Shown here in pieces: positions 37,476-48,747 of a stretch of 64,000 nucleotides of DNA. Where the stretch lies: positions 21,385,056 through 21,449,055 of the forward strand of contig OX940868.1 of NCBI GenBank assembly GCA_954871525.1. Direction: 5' to 3'. The notes under the pieces were generated by a model, which was given only the letters and a program-made list of their open reading frames with translations, searched no databases and was not told the origin of the DNA. Each line of letters begins with the position of its first letter. The first letter of the stretch is position 1. The translations under genes and the position numbers were made by a program. Source of the DNA: Parietaria judaica (taxonomy: Eukaryota > Streptophyta > Magnoliopsida > Rosales > Urticaceae).

Positions 37476-38204
37476 ATTGCAAAGTTCTTGTGATTATACA
37501 ATTTTGAGGCTACCGCCGTGCTGCCATTTCCGCATCTAGCTCGGAAGATCGTATTGGCGGGTGAAAAGTCAACTTTTTTGTTTGGAATGTTGTTGGATAA
37601 AGAGTAGATTAACAGAATTGAACTAGATGTCTTAGCTTTGTAGATACCTTTGTCTTGTACCAAATTTTCAATTCATTTGACATATATACCCTTATGCCAA
37701 ATTCTTTGATACAAAGAGAATATAGTAGAGAGAAACTTCAAACTTTGTTGCAATCAATTTGCTTCAGTGATTTTCTTCTGGTAGCACTTCGCCTTCTGAA
37801 TTCGAAGTGTTGTCCCTGAATATGTAAACCGTACTAAAACCGGTCTCCAACTTTCCAGTATTTAAAAATCTTAACATCGGAGCTAGCATCATAAAACCGA
37901 TGGGTACCTGGATTTGAAATTCATTTAACCTTGTGTCTAAATAAATTTGTATTTAACCGGGTTTTTTCGCTTTCAAATTTAAATATTAGATTTTTTTACG
38001 GTATTTTTGTCCATCGACATTGCTACCGCAAAAGGTAAATATAATGTGTTGTTCATTAAATTGTTTACTCTATCTAGTTACAATTGTAATCAATGTACTT
38101 GTATACATTTGTAAGTTTTTTTTTTTTTTTAGTACACAAAGAGAATATGTTGATAATTGCCAAATTTGTACTTTCAAGATATATGTAATCTAGATAGAGA
38201 AGTA

Positions 38205-38652
38205 TCACAGGGTAATTTTTCGACTAAGTATTTAAACTAAATTCCCTATGCAGCGTCGAATCCTCCCAAGGATCCGACCAGCCTTATGCGGATAATAACG
38301 ATAATCAAACTTAAAGTAAACACTCACGACACAATAATCTTACGGGGCACACCCCAACCAAAACTTTATTATTAATCGTAAGCAAAGGACAAAGAAACTC
38401 TAAAGTCTAAAGCCTATACTCCTTGTTCTCCTCGGTAAGAATCTCCACTTGATCATTGAGCGTCTTGAGCTGGTCCACCAAAGATGGTGCGTCGGGAGTT
38501 AGTTCGCCCACCAATTCTTCCATCGTGTTGACTCGCTGATCCAGTGCGGCCACCGTCGTCACCATCGTGACAACGATGAAGTCTCGAGCTCTGATACCAC
38601 TTGTCGCATAGAGAATTTAGTTTAAATACTTAGTCGAAAAATTACCCTGTGA
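38205..38652 (-). mobile_element. Gypsy-like leader/gag fragment bounded by 47-bp inverted repeats
   Basis: 38205-38251 and 38606-38652 are inverted copies with one mismatch in 47 bp. Just inside the right arm, the minus strand reads TGGTATCAGAGC, the tRNA-iMet primer-binding site, two bases after a CGACA end, as at an LTR/leader junction. Next comes a complete 52-codon reading (38407-38565, minus). So one arm looks like an LTR end and the other is its inverted copy. No clear target duplication was found. Confidence 0.6.
38407..38565 (-). CDS. Short gag-like coiled-coil ORF inside the inverted-repeat fragment
   Basis: 52 codons, beginning MVTTVAALDQRV. Leu/Val/Glu heptad-like spacing (MEELVGEL, LVDQLKTLNDQVEIL) suggests a coiled coil, like the first residues of some plant Ty3/gypsy Gag proteins. 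It lies about 35 bp after a primer-binding site. The stop comes early, so at most a truncated gag remains. Confidence 0.45.
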   Translation of the reverse strand: MVTTVAALDQRVNTMEELVGELTPDAPSLVDQLKTLNDQVEILTEENKEYRL

Positions 38653-41600
38653 CAAGAAGGGTGAAAGCGGTCCCGTTAACCACTTTTTTAGTAATATTTG
38701 AACATAGAACTAGAGATTGAGTGTTTTTTTCCGGATTAAGTTATATTTCTCAGGAAAACTCTGGAAATCAAGATCCATATTAGAAAGAAAAAGAAAAAAA
38801 AAATGATTCTCAGTTTTGAAATCAAGTTTTAACCTGGATCCGGATATTTATCCGGTTATGTTTTTTAAATAAAATCCAGATTTGGGTTTTTACTCGGATT
38901 TATTTTATTTTTTTTAAAAACCTTGAAATATATACACACCGATATACTGTGGTATGCAACCCAAATTACTAAAAAAATTATAACCTAAAAATCTTATGTA
39001 GTAGAGTAAGTACAAGGCGTCCCATGAAGAGTTTTCTAATAAACGCTGCAAAAATAATAAAAACGGAGAAAATTGAGGGTTTTATCAAAGAGAATATTTA
39101 AACGAAAGTAAAGAAATTGATTGGAAATATTAGGAAACCATTTGCGTGAATAAACTTCCACTAATGATTCGATTCATCTGATCATTGACAAGAATTCGTT
39201 CTTAAACCTAGTAAATAATCTCCCGGATTAACGCATTCCTTAAGATTATCTAACCAAATTGAAACTCAATTCAAGTAATCCTAACTCAGAGATAACTCAA
39301 TCAAACGTGACAGAGTTTAGAATCCAATCAGCATTAATACTTAGAACGCTCTAAAAAATGAAAAAGAAAAGCCAGCGGTAATATTTAATCCAATCGATCT
39401 CTTTTAGTTTTACTGTGTTCGATCATTTTCTTCCTCAAGTCATGTTGTATCCCAACACGTCACACCCGCTTAACAGAGTCGCGGCCGCCCTTATGATCAG
39501 TGATCGTGCTGCTTATGACCAACGAGTAATCGGCAATGACGTGAATCTGCCTTTTTCCTGCTTTTTACCACTTTAGTTTGCTTTGATTTGATTGAGATTG
39601 AGCAAGAACAATTTGCCACTCATAGCTTAGCAAAACGGGCGAATTATCGTGACGTTTTTTTTTTCTTCCTTCGTAATCGAAGATTCAACCGTTGTTAACC
39701 CACACTAATTACTTTACTTTGTTTATAAATCAGACTACCGAAAGAGATACGCGAAACCCGAAGCTAAGGAGAATAAGCTGAGCCACGAGAACGAGCGGAG
39801 ATGAAGCCGGGTCTAGCGATTGAAGTGCCGATGGAAAAGCCGTCCCGTAGTTGCGGAATGTAGATCCCGTGTTATGTTTTTACGCATTCGTGTCTCTTGT
39901 CTTATACACAGCACACGATACTATAAATAAACTGGCACAACTGAAAAGGCTTGAAGAGAATAAATGTTTTTTTTTTCTTTCTGTTTTTCATGCTGTAGTG
40001 AGTTAACTATATCACATTAATATCATCAAACTATAATTATATATACATAATATTAATATATAGTTGAACAGAGAAAAAACGATCCGAAGCTTCTTGAAAT
40101 ACCTCGATTGAATGATTAATGAAGAAAGAGAGAACCTCGGTATTTATACCGGATTTAGTTACACCCAAAGAGCAAAGCTTACTAAGTATAGTAATTCTAA
40201 CAAACTTATAACAAACACAGTCAGTTACTTTACCAAAACTGAATTTACACAGCAATTACATTATAAAATACAATGTAAAATATTTAAATATAATTATACG
40301 AGAAAACATCTATAAAAGAAAATCTAGATTGAATTCAGTTATTCATGTTACAATATTATTTATCTGTTTTAATTGAATTTCTTAGTTTTTATTTTAGAGC
40401 ATAGAAAACAAATGGTGTGTCATTTTATTATATAATAAATAAATATTAAACACGATGGTCATTAGAATTATATTTGAATTTCATCATCTATTAATATTTG
40501 GCGTAATTATAAATTTAGAATCTATTAGATAAATATTTCGGTAAATTGTGTTAGATCTTTTAGTTTTTACCTCAATTAATAACTTGCCACGTGGCATCAC
40601 GGAATTATTCGGACCACAATCGTGTCTATTTTTAAGGTTAATAATATGGACTATGGAGTGACAGTTAGATTATCAATCATTGGAGAAGAAAACGACACTC
40701 TTGACTTGCGCCAAAACGAAGCAGAATGAAACGCGTGTCGTATTGTGAGATTCACTTTACTTTATTACCACGTGGATAATTCTCTTTTTACCCGCTCCAG
40801 ATTACAGAAAATAAATGAAAATTATTTTTTATTTTATTTTTTTGTGAAGAGCTGAAATTTCTGACCGAGTCTGTTATTGTGATGGTGACACTCCCATTGA
40901 TTTCTCAGACCAAACATTTTGAAATTATTTTCTTATTTTCTGTCCCAAAAATGGAAAATAATGTTATCGTCTGAATTCTGCTATGGAATGAAGAAATCTG
41001 GGTTTTGCAGCTTTGACTTTTTTCGCGCCGGATCTACAATGAATTGTGTCTGCAATAATTTGAAAAGAATAAATCGAAAATATAATTATACAATTTTTGA
41101 AAATCGATTTTGCACTATTAAAAAGGTTGTGAAATATTGTCTTACTTTAGTAGCTTTAAGTACTTATAAGTTAATTTGTTATTTTATTTTAATTTATATC
41201 ATTTTAAAAATTAGAGTAATTTTACAAAAACCGTATTGGTGTTATGATATACTCATCAATTTTGCGGTATATGCTTATAACTAGATCACCACAATCGTTT
41301 TTTATTTTTAAAAATCTTACAAAAACGCAATCGGTATAACGTATCGCTCTTGGTATAATTGCAAATCCGACTTGCAAGCGGTACGCGGAATTTAAAACAC
41401 TGCTTAGGTGGCACTAAATGAATGTGCTCATTTTTATTTTACATGTATTCCGAGAGAAAAGAAAAAATATCTGATTTCTATGTTCTCGTTTATATTTTTT
41501 ATCAATTAGAAACTGGAAAATATAGTCAGATAAATAAATAAATGAAATTCCTTAATAGACCAAAATGTGTATAAATTAAAGTATATAAACAAAGGTATAC

Positions 41601-41682
41601 AATTAAATTAAGCTTTATTTTATGACCTTTTGATATGAACCTTCTCTCACTAAAAAAAATTTGCTTGCAAAAACAAACTACT

Positions 41683-44682
41683 CTATATCGAGCTATGGAT
41701 CTGCACATTAGCCAGTAGCCTCGTGATCTTCCCGAGCGTCTCGCGCGCCGCCACGGTGTCGGTGTGGTCGTCGCCGCTGATCGACGCCCGGATGAATACC
41801 GCTTTGCGGATGAGGTCGTCGGCGATGTCGAACTGCCCGCCACGCAGCATGAGCTTGGCCCGAGTCTCGAGCACAGCCGCTCGTGAGAGCGCCAGCTCCT
41901 GCCACAGGCATGGGTCGAGCTGTGCAGCTGTGGGCGCCGGCCGCCAGCACAGCATCGACCGCTCCACCCACTTCTCCACTGGCGTCACGAATGCCTGCTC
42001 CGCCGCCTCCAGCGCCGTCGTGCACACGCGCAGCAGCTCCAGCGCAGCAGTGCACCGGGAGAACACGATGAAGGTCCGGATCGCCACTGGCAGAATCACT
42101 TCCTTGACTAGATGGAGAAGATCGGAGACTTTGACTTCCACCACCACGGGATCGTGGCCGAACCCGAAGAGTAAAAAGCACGCGGCCCAGATGTGATCGG
42201 TGTGGTTCGGGATCGAGACCGAGCCGCGGCTGATTATCGACTGGACCACGGCTTGCGGGACTCCGGTCACGGCTCGCGTCCGGGCGTAGAGCTTCACGAG
42301 CTCGCTGATGTGGATGCATCCGGGCTTGGTGCTGCTGCGGGCAAGGCCGAAACGTAGCAGCATGGAGGATGCTTCCGCCTCGGACCGTTTGTTGTACGGC
42401 GAGGCGAGCCCGCAGGTTAGTGACCGGAGGAGCTTCCGCCAAAGCCGGGTTCTCCGGTGCTTTTGCGGGATTTTGTGTGCGGCTTGGGCTAAGAGGTTTA
42501 TTGGAATCGCGGCCGGTGCGAACCACCCGCTCGCTTGGACCATCCGGGTCGCCAAGCTCCTCGGCCCGTCGGCGTGATCGAAGATCGAGAAGCAGACTTC
42601 AAAGAGTTGTAAGAGAAATGTGTTTCGTCTCAACGGGTGAGTTTCTCTTCCACCGTAGGAAGAAAAATCCTTCATCGGCATTCGGTTTGTGGTCTCGAGC
42701 AATCGGCTCGGGATGATCGGGAGTTCAGAGAGGATCGCACCGACGATCGCCAAACCGAGAGTTGATCGGTTGAGCTTCTCCTCGATCGATCTCAAAGCGT
42801 CGATCTCCGTGATCGGGTAATCTTTTGTCGCGTTCCCCTGCATCAGCGCCATCGCCTCGACTCCGGATAAAGGCAAGAGTTTCAACGGCTCCAGATTCAC
42901 TGCGCGGGGGAGGCGCGTGGAGATTATAATGTGTGTCTCCGCGCCAAATCGGGGAAGGAGATCCATGACGAGCTTGTGGTCCCACCAGTCCTTTTCGCTG
43001 TCCAGATTGTCAATTATGACCAGAAAGGGTATGTTTCTCATGAGTTCTTTCCGGATTCTGGCGACGGCTGCTTCTTCTTGCTCTTCAAAGCTTTTGGTCC
43101 GGCTTTTCTCCGAGCAGTTTTCGATCCCCACGTCGACTTCTAAAAACGACCAGAGGTTTAAGTAGTTTTGTCTGATGTACCGGTTTTCTCCGCCGATCCA
43201 TAATACCATCTTGTATCTCTGGTGATATCTGTATGCAAATTCCAGAAGCAGCTCTGTTTTCCCAATCCCGGGGTCACCGGAAACACAAGCTATTCCTTTT
43301 CCGTACAGAATTTTTGAAGACCGTTTTCTCCGCGGATATCTTCCGTTGCCTTTTGCTTTTGATTGGTTCTCTTTCTGAGGAAGATCGGAGCTCTGCATCT
43401 CGATCTCCTTCTCTGATTCCTTCCACACGACCGGTTCTTTTCCCTTTCTTCGGCTCTCGAGTTGTCGTTCTCTTCGCCTGTCGACGGATGGAATTACCTT
43501 ATTACCCCACCCAATTGTCAACTGTTTCCGTCTCGGTCTAGCTCTGAGCTCAAAGTAATCTCGTTCGGAATCTCCGCTGATGTCTCCGAAGAGTATGAAT
43601 TCCAATTCCGAAAGCTCTTTCTTCCGACCGATGAAATTCTCGTTACGAGGAATCGGAAACTCCTCTTTCTCCACTTTCTCCCTCCACTTAGTCAATCGAT
43701 CAACGACGCTTCTCCGACCTAATTTCGTTGCTAGCAACGTCACGGCTCTCAGTATACAGTCTCTCCAGCTTCCATCTTGAGCTTCGAGCTTCCACTCGTC
43801 GTTCCGAGAGAGACCATGAACAGCCTCTCTCCATTCTTTCTCTATACCTCCGTACTGAAGCCAGAGCTCTCCACCGTTTTTTTCCCACAGCTCTCCTCGC
43901 CTTTCGACTATGTCTCTGATCAGGCAATCGCTTGGACTTAGATCGAAGAAAATCGGGACCAAGTTCTTCTTACCTGAGAACAACCGCAGCTCCTCGATTG
44001 TGTGCCGGTTTTTGAACGACTTGCTTGTGATGATGATGACCCCGAAAGAAGAAACATCCATGGCTTTCTCTACAACGCTGTGTTTATGAGATTTCCTGAG
44101 CCGAGCTCTGTCTGAAATGAAGCAACTAATCCCTTGAACCTCCAACTCCGCGCGAAGCCAGTTGACGAATCTCAGCAAGGACGGTTTTCGTCCGTGCAAG
44201 CCAATGAACACATCGCAGCTTCTCATTCTGTTTGAGGAGAGCGAAACTGGCCCTGACGTAGAGGAAACACCGTAATTTCTATTGTGCTTCTTGAGTCTTT
44301 CCCTGTGTTCAAAATAACCGGAATTGTCAAAGGCATTGCTGTACGCTGCGCTATTAGAGATTCCTGTGGCAGAAGATAGCTGATCGAACGGCTGAAAACT
44401 GCCGGAAACGCAAGCGGCCGGAGCAGGCGACATTTCGGATAATACGTATCTGACATTCGGATCGGGAATTCCCGAGCTGGAGCTATTGGGATCAGTGCTT
44501 AATCGGAGACTATCGCAGTTCGCCTCTGACCTCGTTGACTCTGACAGCTGGCAAGCCGGCGATCTTGGAGAGAAAAATGGTGACTGATTAGCTGAAAAGA
44601 ACACCGAAGAAGATGACGACATGTTCCGCGAAGTGGTGGACGGTAACGCCCCGAACCTGCTGCTGTCTTCTCCAAAATCCAT
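41683..44682 (-). CDS. TIR-NB-ARC protein of the conserved TNP/XTNX class (no LRR)
   Basis: Single coding exon, 999 residues from the first ATG (MDFGEDSSRFG). The Ser-rich N-terminus with FFSANQSPFFSPRSP is typical of this class. A TIR domain follows at about 154-322 (SCDVFIGLHGRKPS). Its TIEEL places a Glu at about 231, where plant TIRs have the NADase catalytic residue. The NB-ARC domain starts after FIGRKKELSELE and contains a basic insertion (about 370-455), P-loop GDPGIGKTELL (about 469-479), Walker B FLVIIDNLD and IIISTRLP. The C-terminus has no LRR; its Ala/Leu-rich helical repeats resemble TPRs. The class is ancient, few in copy and distinct from TIR-NB-LRR resistance genes; its role is poorly known. 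The last third is markedly GC-rich, creating long overlapping readings in other frames. Confidence 0.92.
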   Translation of the reverse strand: MDFGEDSSRFGALPSTTSRNMSSSSSVFFSANQSPFFSPRSPACQLSESTRSEANCDSLRLSTDPNSSSSGIPDPNVRYVLSEMSPAPAACVSGSFQPFDQLSSATGISNSAAYSNAFDNSGYFEHRERLKKHNRNYGVSSTSGPVSLSSNRMRSCDVFIGLHGRKPSLLRFVNWLRAELEVQGISCFISDRARLRKSHKHSVVEKAMDVSSFGVIIITSKSFKNRHTIEELRLFSGKKNLVPIFFDLSPSDCLIRDIVERRGELWEKNGGELWLQYGGIEKEWREAVHGLSRNDEWKLEAQDGSWRDCILRAVTLLATKLGRRSVVDRLTKWREKVEKEEFPIPRNENFIGRKKELSELEFILFGDISGDSERDYFELRARPRRKQLTIGWGNKVIPSVDRRRERQLESRRKGKEPVVWKESEKEIEMQSSDLPQKENQSKAKGNGRYPRRKRSSKILYGKGIACVSGDPGIGKTELLLEFAYRYHQRYKMVLWIGGENRYIRQNYLNLWSFLEVDVGIENCSEKSRTKSFEEQEEAAVARIRKELMRNIPFLVIIDNLDSEKDWWDHKLVMDLLPRFGAETHIIISTRLPRAVNLEPLKLLPLSGVEAMALMQGNATKDYPITEIDALRSIEEKLNRSTLGLAIVGAILSELPIIPSRLLETTNRMPMKDFSSYGGRETHPLRRNTFLLQLFEVCFSIFDHADGPRSLATRMVQASGWFAPAAIPINLLAQAAHKIPQKHRRTRLWRKLLRSLTCGLASPYNKRSEAEASSMLLRFGLARSSTKPGCIHISELVKLYARTRAVTGVPQAVVQSIISRGSVSIPNHTDHIWAACFLLFGFGHDPVVVEVKVSDLLHLVKEVILPVAIRTFIVFSRCTAALELLRVCTTALEAAEQAFVTPVEKWVERSMLCWRPAPTAAQLDPCLWQELALSRAAVLETRAKLMLRGGQFDIADDLIRKAVFIRASISGDDHTDTVAARETLGKITRLLANVQIHSSI

Positions 44683-44746
44683 GCTTAACAAAAGGTTTAT
44701 TAAAACCTAATCCTTGTAATACCAATCTGAGCATCAAATAGCCACT

Positions 44747-45209
44747 CTGAAATGGAAAATCATATTTAACAAATTAAGCAATCATTTCATTTATGTTCTT
44801 CCTATTAAGATTTTTATAAACTGCCATAAACATTGAGCTATAACAATCGGATTTCGATACAGAAAAAGAAAATAAGAACTCCGCTCCGGAAAAAGAAACA
44901 ACAAAAACTCAGAATACAGAATATATTTCCAACAAAGCAACAACAATAGTGTGAGAAACAGAGACAAGCAGTGAAATCTAAATTAAAATCTAAACAGTAT
45001 TATAGTTTCAGTATTAGGTCATACACTGCAATATCTGAGAGCCCATTGAAGCACAAATCAATCACTCAATTAAAGTATTTGTAAGGCTTCGATAAGAATG
45101 AATATTTTGAGACACTACAGATCTAAAGAACACTATAATAAGGATTAAACAACTAATTAAAAAAGTGATTAACGTTAACCCACTTCGAAATTCAGATCTG
45201 GGCACTCAC
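44747..45209 (-). other. Leader intron of the TNP gene
   Basis: On the minus strand, donor TTCTG|GTGAGT at 45209 and acceptor CCATTTCAG|AGTGGC at 44747 are canonical and frame no protein. The exon before the donor ends with a 4-codon uORF, MAEI. The ~460-bp intron leaves about 64 nt of leader before the start codon. Confidence 0.6.
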
Positions 45210-45860
45210 CAGAACTCAAATCTCAGCCATGGCGTCGAACGAGAACCGATCATGAGGCTTTCAAATCAACCAAATTGATGAACCTTAAGGACGAGCGATT
45301 CCAAAAAAAAAAAAAATATCGTCGCTGAGTTTGATTCAGTCGCAATCAGTCAATGCGGTCGCGAGAAAAACCTGAAAAAAAAAAGAGAACGAAAAAGAAA
45401 AAAATCCATAAAAACCAGAGAAAAATGCACCATCACACGAAGTATCATCAGAGTTCAGTAGTAGGGTTGCGAATCAACAGAGAAGCGAAAGGTTGCACAA
45501 ATGGCTTACGAAGGAGACGACCTCTCAGATCCTCGAGCAGAGAAGAAGAAGAAGAAGAAGAAGAAGAGCTCTATCTCTATGTAACTAAGAATCAGAAATG
45601 GCAGTGAAATCGGAAATCCAGACTCGGCGATTCTCTCTCCGAAGGTCGCTATCTCCTAGTTCTTGTTTCTCTCTCTCCAAAAGTCGCGAAAATGTCTGAG
45701 CAGAGAGAGAGGCTGAGAACTTGGTCTGAAACGCGAAGGAACACCGTTGGAGGAGAGAGAAAGCGAGGAAGAAGAAGAAGCACAGGAAGAGAATGGGACC
45801 CAAAGAACGGATCTGACCAAAGCTTGGTCTGTGGGCTCCACTTTTTTTTTTTTTTTTGTC
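45210..45860 (-). promoter_or_regulatory. 5' leader exon and core promoter of the TNP gene
   Basis: The minus strand shows a TATA-like TATTTAAAGC at about 45868-45875, then a CT/TTC-rich leader (TTCTTCTTC near 45545-45565, CTCTCTCTCT near 45700) typical of plant 5' UTRs. The T-run at 45842-45857 would be an A-run on the sense strand. Transcript limits are estimated. Confidence 0.45.
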
Positions 45861-45960
45861 TTTGCTTTAAATACGCGAAGCTTGGAGGATCGTCCAATCA
45901 GTCACAGAGAGAATGAGAATCCGTGTGGTTTTCGAATTCTTCTCGATCGAATAGCTTCGA

Positions 45961-46201
45961 TTTCATCAGAATCTCGACGAATCGCACAGTCGAAACTCGA
46001 GGCGAGCTCAGAATTCGATCGAGTTCGACTGTAACTCGAAACCGAAAGCCATATTGTCATAGCTCATGAACAAACCTAGAAACTCTAACTTTTTTCATCA
46101 GAATTTCGACGAATCTTCACTGTTCATACGAAGCGAAAGATCGATTCTCGCACAGTCAAAACTCTAAGCCACGTTGTCTGAGGAACAAACCTAGAAACTG
46201 G
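45961..46201. repeat. Imperfect ~120-bp tandem duplication upstream of the TNP gene
   Basis: Unit 1 (45961-46083) and unit 2 (46093-46201) share, in order, TTTCATCAGAAT.TCGACGAAT, GCACAGTC.AAACTC and GAACAAACCTAGAAACT. Confidence 0.75.
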
Positions 46202-46251
46202 AATTCGACGAGGATGAATCCATGAGAGAGAGAGAGATAGAGAGTACTTAC

Positions 46252-46345
46252 GATTGAGCTCCAAAAATGGCGACGATTCGGGCATCGATCGAAGGTTGAA
46301 GACGAGGTCGAAGAGAAGGGAAAGCGAGAGTGAAGAGTGAATTTG
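46252..46345 (-). other. Possible alternative upstream leader exon
   Basis: CT-rich start, an ATG at 46285 (MPESSPFLELN) and a strong donor AATC|GTAAGT at 46251. Splicing to the TNP acceptor at 44747 would give a short uORF that stops before the main start codon. It may instead belong to a separate minus-strand transcript. Confidence 0.35.
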
Positions 46346-47020
46346 AGTTTTTATAGTGATCTTTAAAAATAAATCATTACAGTAAATTAAAAAATTAAAA
46401 TATAAATGTGTTGGACTCAAAATTTGGAATCATTTTATTTCATACATAAGCTTGTTTTTCTGCCTTTTTTCAGGTGAGTGTCTATTCTGTTTTTTGTATT
46501 ATTTAAATGAATTAATTTTGTTATCCAATATTTAAAATATAATTATATACCTCTTTTTTGTGTTAAGCTGATAAAAATAAAGTTACTAATTTTGCATGAA
46601 TTTCGAATGTTTACGTCGTGTGAATGATTTGCGCGCGTTAGTTAACGATACGTCAACGCTTCCGTATATACATAGGTACGTAACGTCTCCCGAACAAGAT
46701 TAACATGACGCTAGAAAGAGCATCTTCGGATAAACCGGAAACAAAAATAAAGAAGAGGAGTAAAAGCATCTTCAATGTTTATGTTACAATGGAAGCTTTT
46801 TTTACCATGTGTGTAATTCAATTGCTAGGGTTCTATAAGTACAATATCACTATATTGGTTTTTTTCTTTTGATATTTGAGCGTATGCACGTGCATACGCT
46901 CGTGCGTACGTAGTTCCGCCACAAGTTACAATTAAATTTTAATTTTTTTTAGTTGTACGTTGTTTTAATTATAAATCTAATAATTATATTGGTAATATTC
47001 AATGGTATTGTTGCCGCGGG

Positions 47021-47618
47021 CAGTGACGAAGCTAGCTTTTTCAACCGGGAGGGGCACTAATATATATTTTTAATTTTTTTTAAATAATGTAAAAAAATTT
47101 AAAAATAATATTACTAACTCACAATGTCATTAGACAGCAATTTTATTAATCAGAAGAAATAACAAAATCTTAACCAATTTGAAAAAATTCAGAATCTAAA
47201 TTTTAAGAGAGAAAAATACTTCGATAAAATCTAATTCAGTAAATCATTAGAATAGAAAACGAACTAAAGAGATGAGTAAAATAATAAAAACACAAGACTA
47301 TACAAAATCAAAGTAAAAAATCTTTTCAATAAAAAAATATTAAAAAATTTACTTATTTAAAGAAAACTACATAAATACATCTTCTTACCTCCTAAATCGT
47401 AACCGTTAGGCAACCTGGTTATTCTCATTCTTAACCTAACAAATTAATTTTGGGATAATGGTCGTGGGCTTGGTTGGATAAGATAGGATTATAACCTTAT
47501 CTATAGTAAAATCTAAAGTTTTTATCTATATTAAAATATAAATAAAAAAATAAAAAATAGAGAGGGGAAGGGAGAGTGGGCACGTGTCCACTCTGAGCCC
47601 AACATACCTTCGCCTTTG
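47021..47618. mobile_element. Non-autonomous hAT-like element, 598 bp
   Basis: Starts CAGTGACGAAGCTAG and ends CCTTCGCCTTTG, so the termini are short imperfect inverted repeats of CAGTG-type. It is flanked by the exact 8-bp duplication GCCGCGGG at 47013-47020 and 47619-47626. That GC-rich octamer is very unlikely to match by chance in this AT-rich region. There is no transposase coding. Confidence 0.85.
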
Positions 47619-48713
47619 GCCGCGGGTAATGTGATTAATATTACTCTATCATAAGTATACAAATTATTTTATCAAAAATAAAAGTATAAAAATTATAAAT
47701 TTTACCGTGTGAGATGATAAAATTTTAACTTAATCTTAGTATTCTATCAACTTTTCACCACGTGTTAATTAAACTCATTTGTGAATATCGAATGTTTATC
47801 TTGATTAGCATAAATCACTCATTTGTGTCCAAAATTTACAAATGTATTTTAATTGAACTGTTATGATAAAACTTAAAACACTAAAGTTGTATATGTATAT
47901 CTTAGATCTCCATTCGTACGTCATTTGTTACATTTGGTAAAAGAAACGGAGTGAATTATGCTAAAAATACGAAGCTAAACATATAGATTTCGAGCAGTTA
48001 TTACATTTCCGGGCATCTTTATTGGGCACAGATATTTTAGTACGCAAACGGTGGATATTGCTTTTTTTTTTTTTAAATATTCACGTGTAATGTTCGATTT
48101 TCTTCAATATTCACAACCATGTAATGTAATATTTTTTTTCATTTGATTTAGAAACCTACTATTCAATAACCAAACAAATTTTCCATGATAAAATTTTCAC
48201 TAATATAATGCCTTCATTGCGATAAAAGGCTATTTTGTTATTAACCTTTATGAATGCGGATACACAAAATCCCATCCCATTAATGAGTTTTTAATAATTG
48301 TTTGACTTGCTACGAAGTATTGAGAGGTCTTTTCATTTCTTTCACAAAATGCCTTATATATATATAATGAATTTTTTTATATATTGTAACTTGAATACTT
48401 TTTTACTCAGCAAATGCATGTATTCATTGATTTCCATTTATGCAAAAGTACTTTACTCCCCTTGACTTTATGGTTCTTATGAATTGATTTCTTCAAGTAC
48501 ATTTTCCTTGATTGTACCAGAGAGGTGTATATATATATATTTATCACTATATTGCTCCTATAGTCTATATAATTTGGCTATTATTAATTTAAGACCATAT
48601 GATAAACATCATTAAAACTTGCTTGTCTATGCACTTTCTAATTTCAATTGTGTAGAAAACGACAAAGGAAAATAACATGACCATGCTTGAAAAATGCTAA
48701 ACGGAATTATAGC

Positions 48714-48747
48714 ATTATATTGCTTATATATATATAAGCAATATAAT
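48714..48747. repeat. Perfect 34-bp palindrome
   Basis: ATTATATTGCTTATATA is followed directly by its exact reverse complement, with no spacer. It can extrude a cruciform or hairpin. Confidence 0.9.

Larger units (their letters stand above)
37476..41682. other. Intergenic, mostly unexplained
   Basis: Holds the palindromic retro-fragment at 38205-38652 and AACCGG-type repeats at 37835-37960 and 38820-38890. Near 40140-40155 is a minus-strand promoter-like GGTATAAATACC followed by a CT-rich leader. Two CACGTG G-boxes lie at about 40590 and 40772. I found no convincing coding exon for that promoter. Confidence 0.5.

Noticed and set aside
39780..39890. Minus-strand exon ending ARPGFISARSRGSAYSP
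   Set aside because: Protein-like for about 34 codons after a stop, but with no start, acceptor or family match. Probably chance, despite the promoter-like site near 40145.
41708..42526. 272-codon overlapping gene inside the TNP 3' region
   Set aside because: GC-rich shadow frame of the real coding sequence, with low-complexity Arg/Ala/Pro composition.
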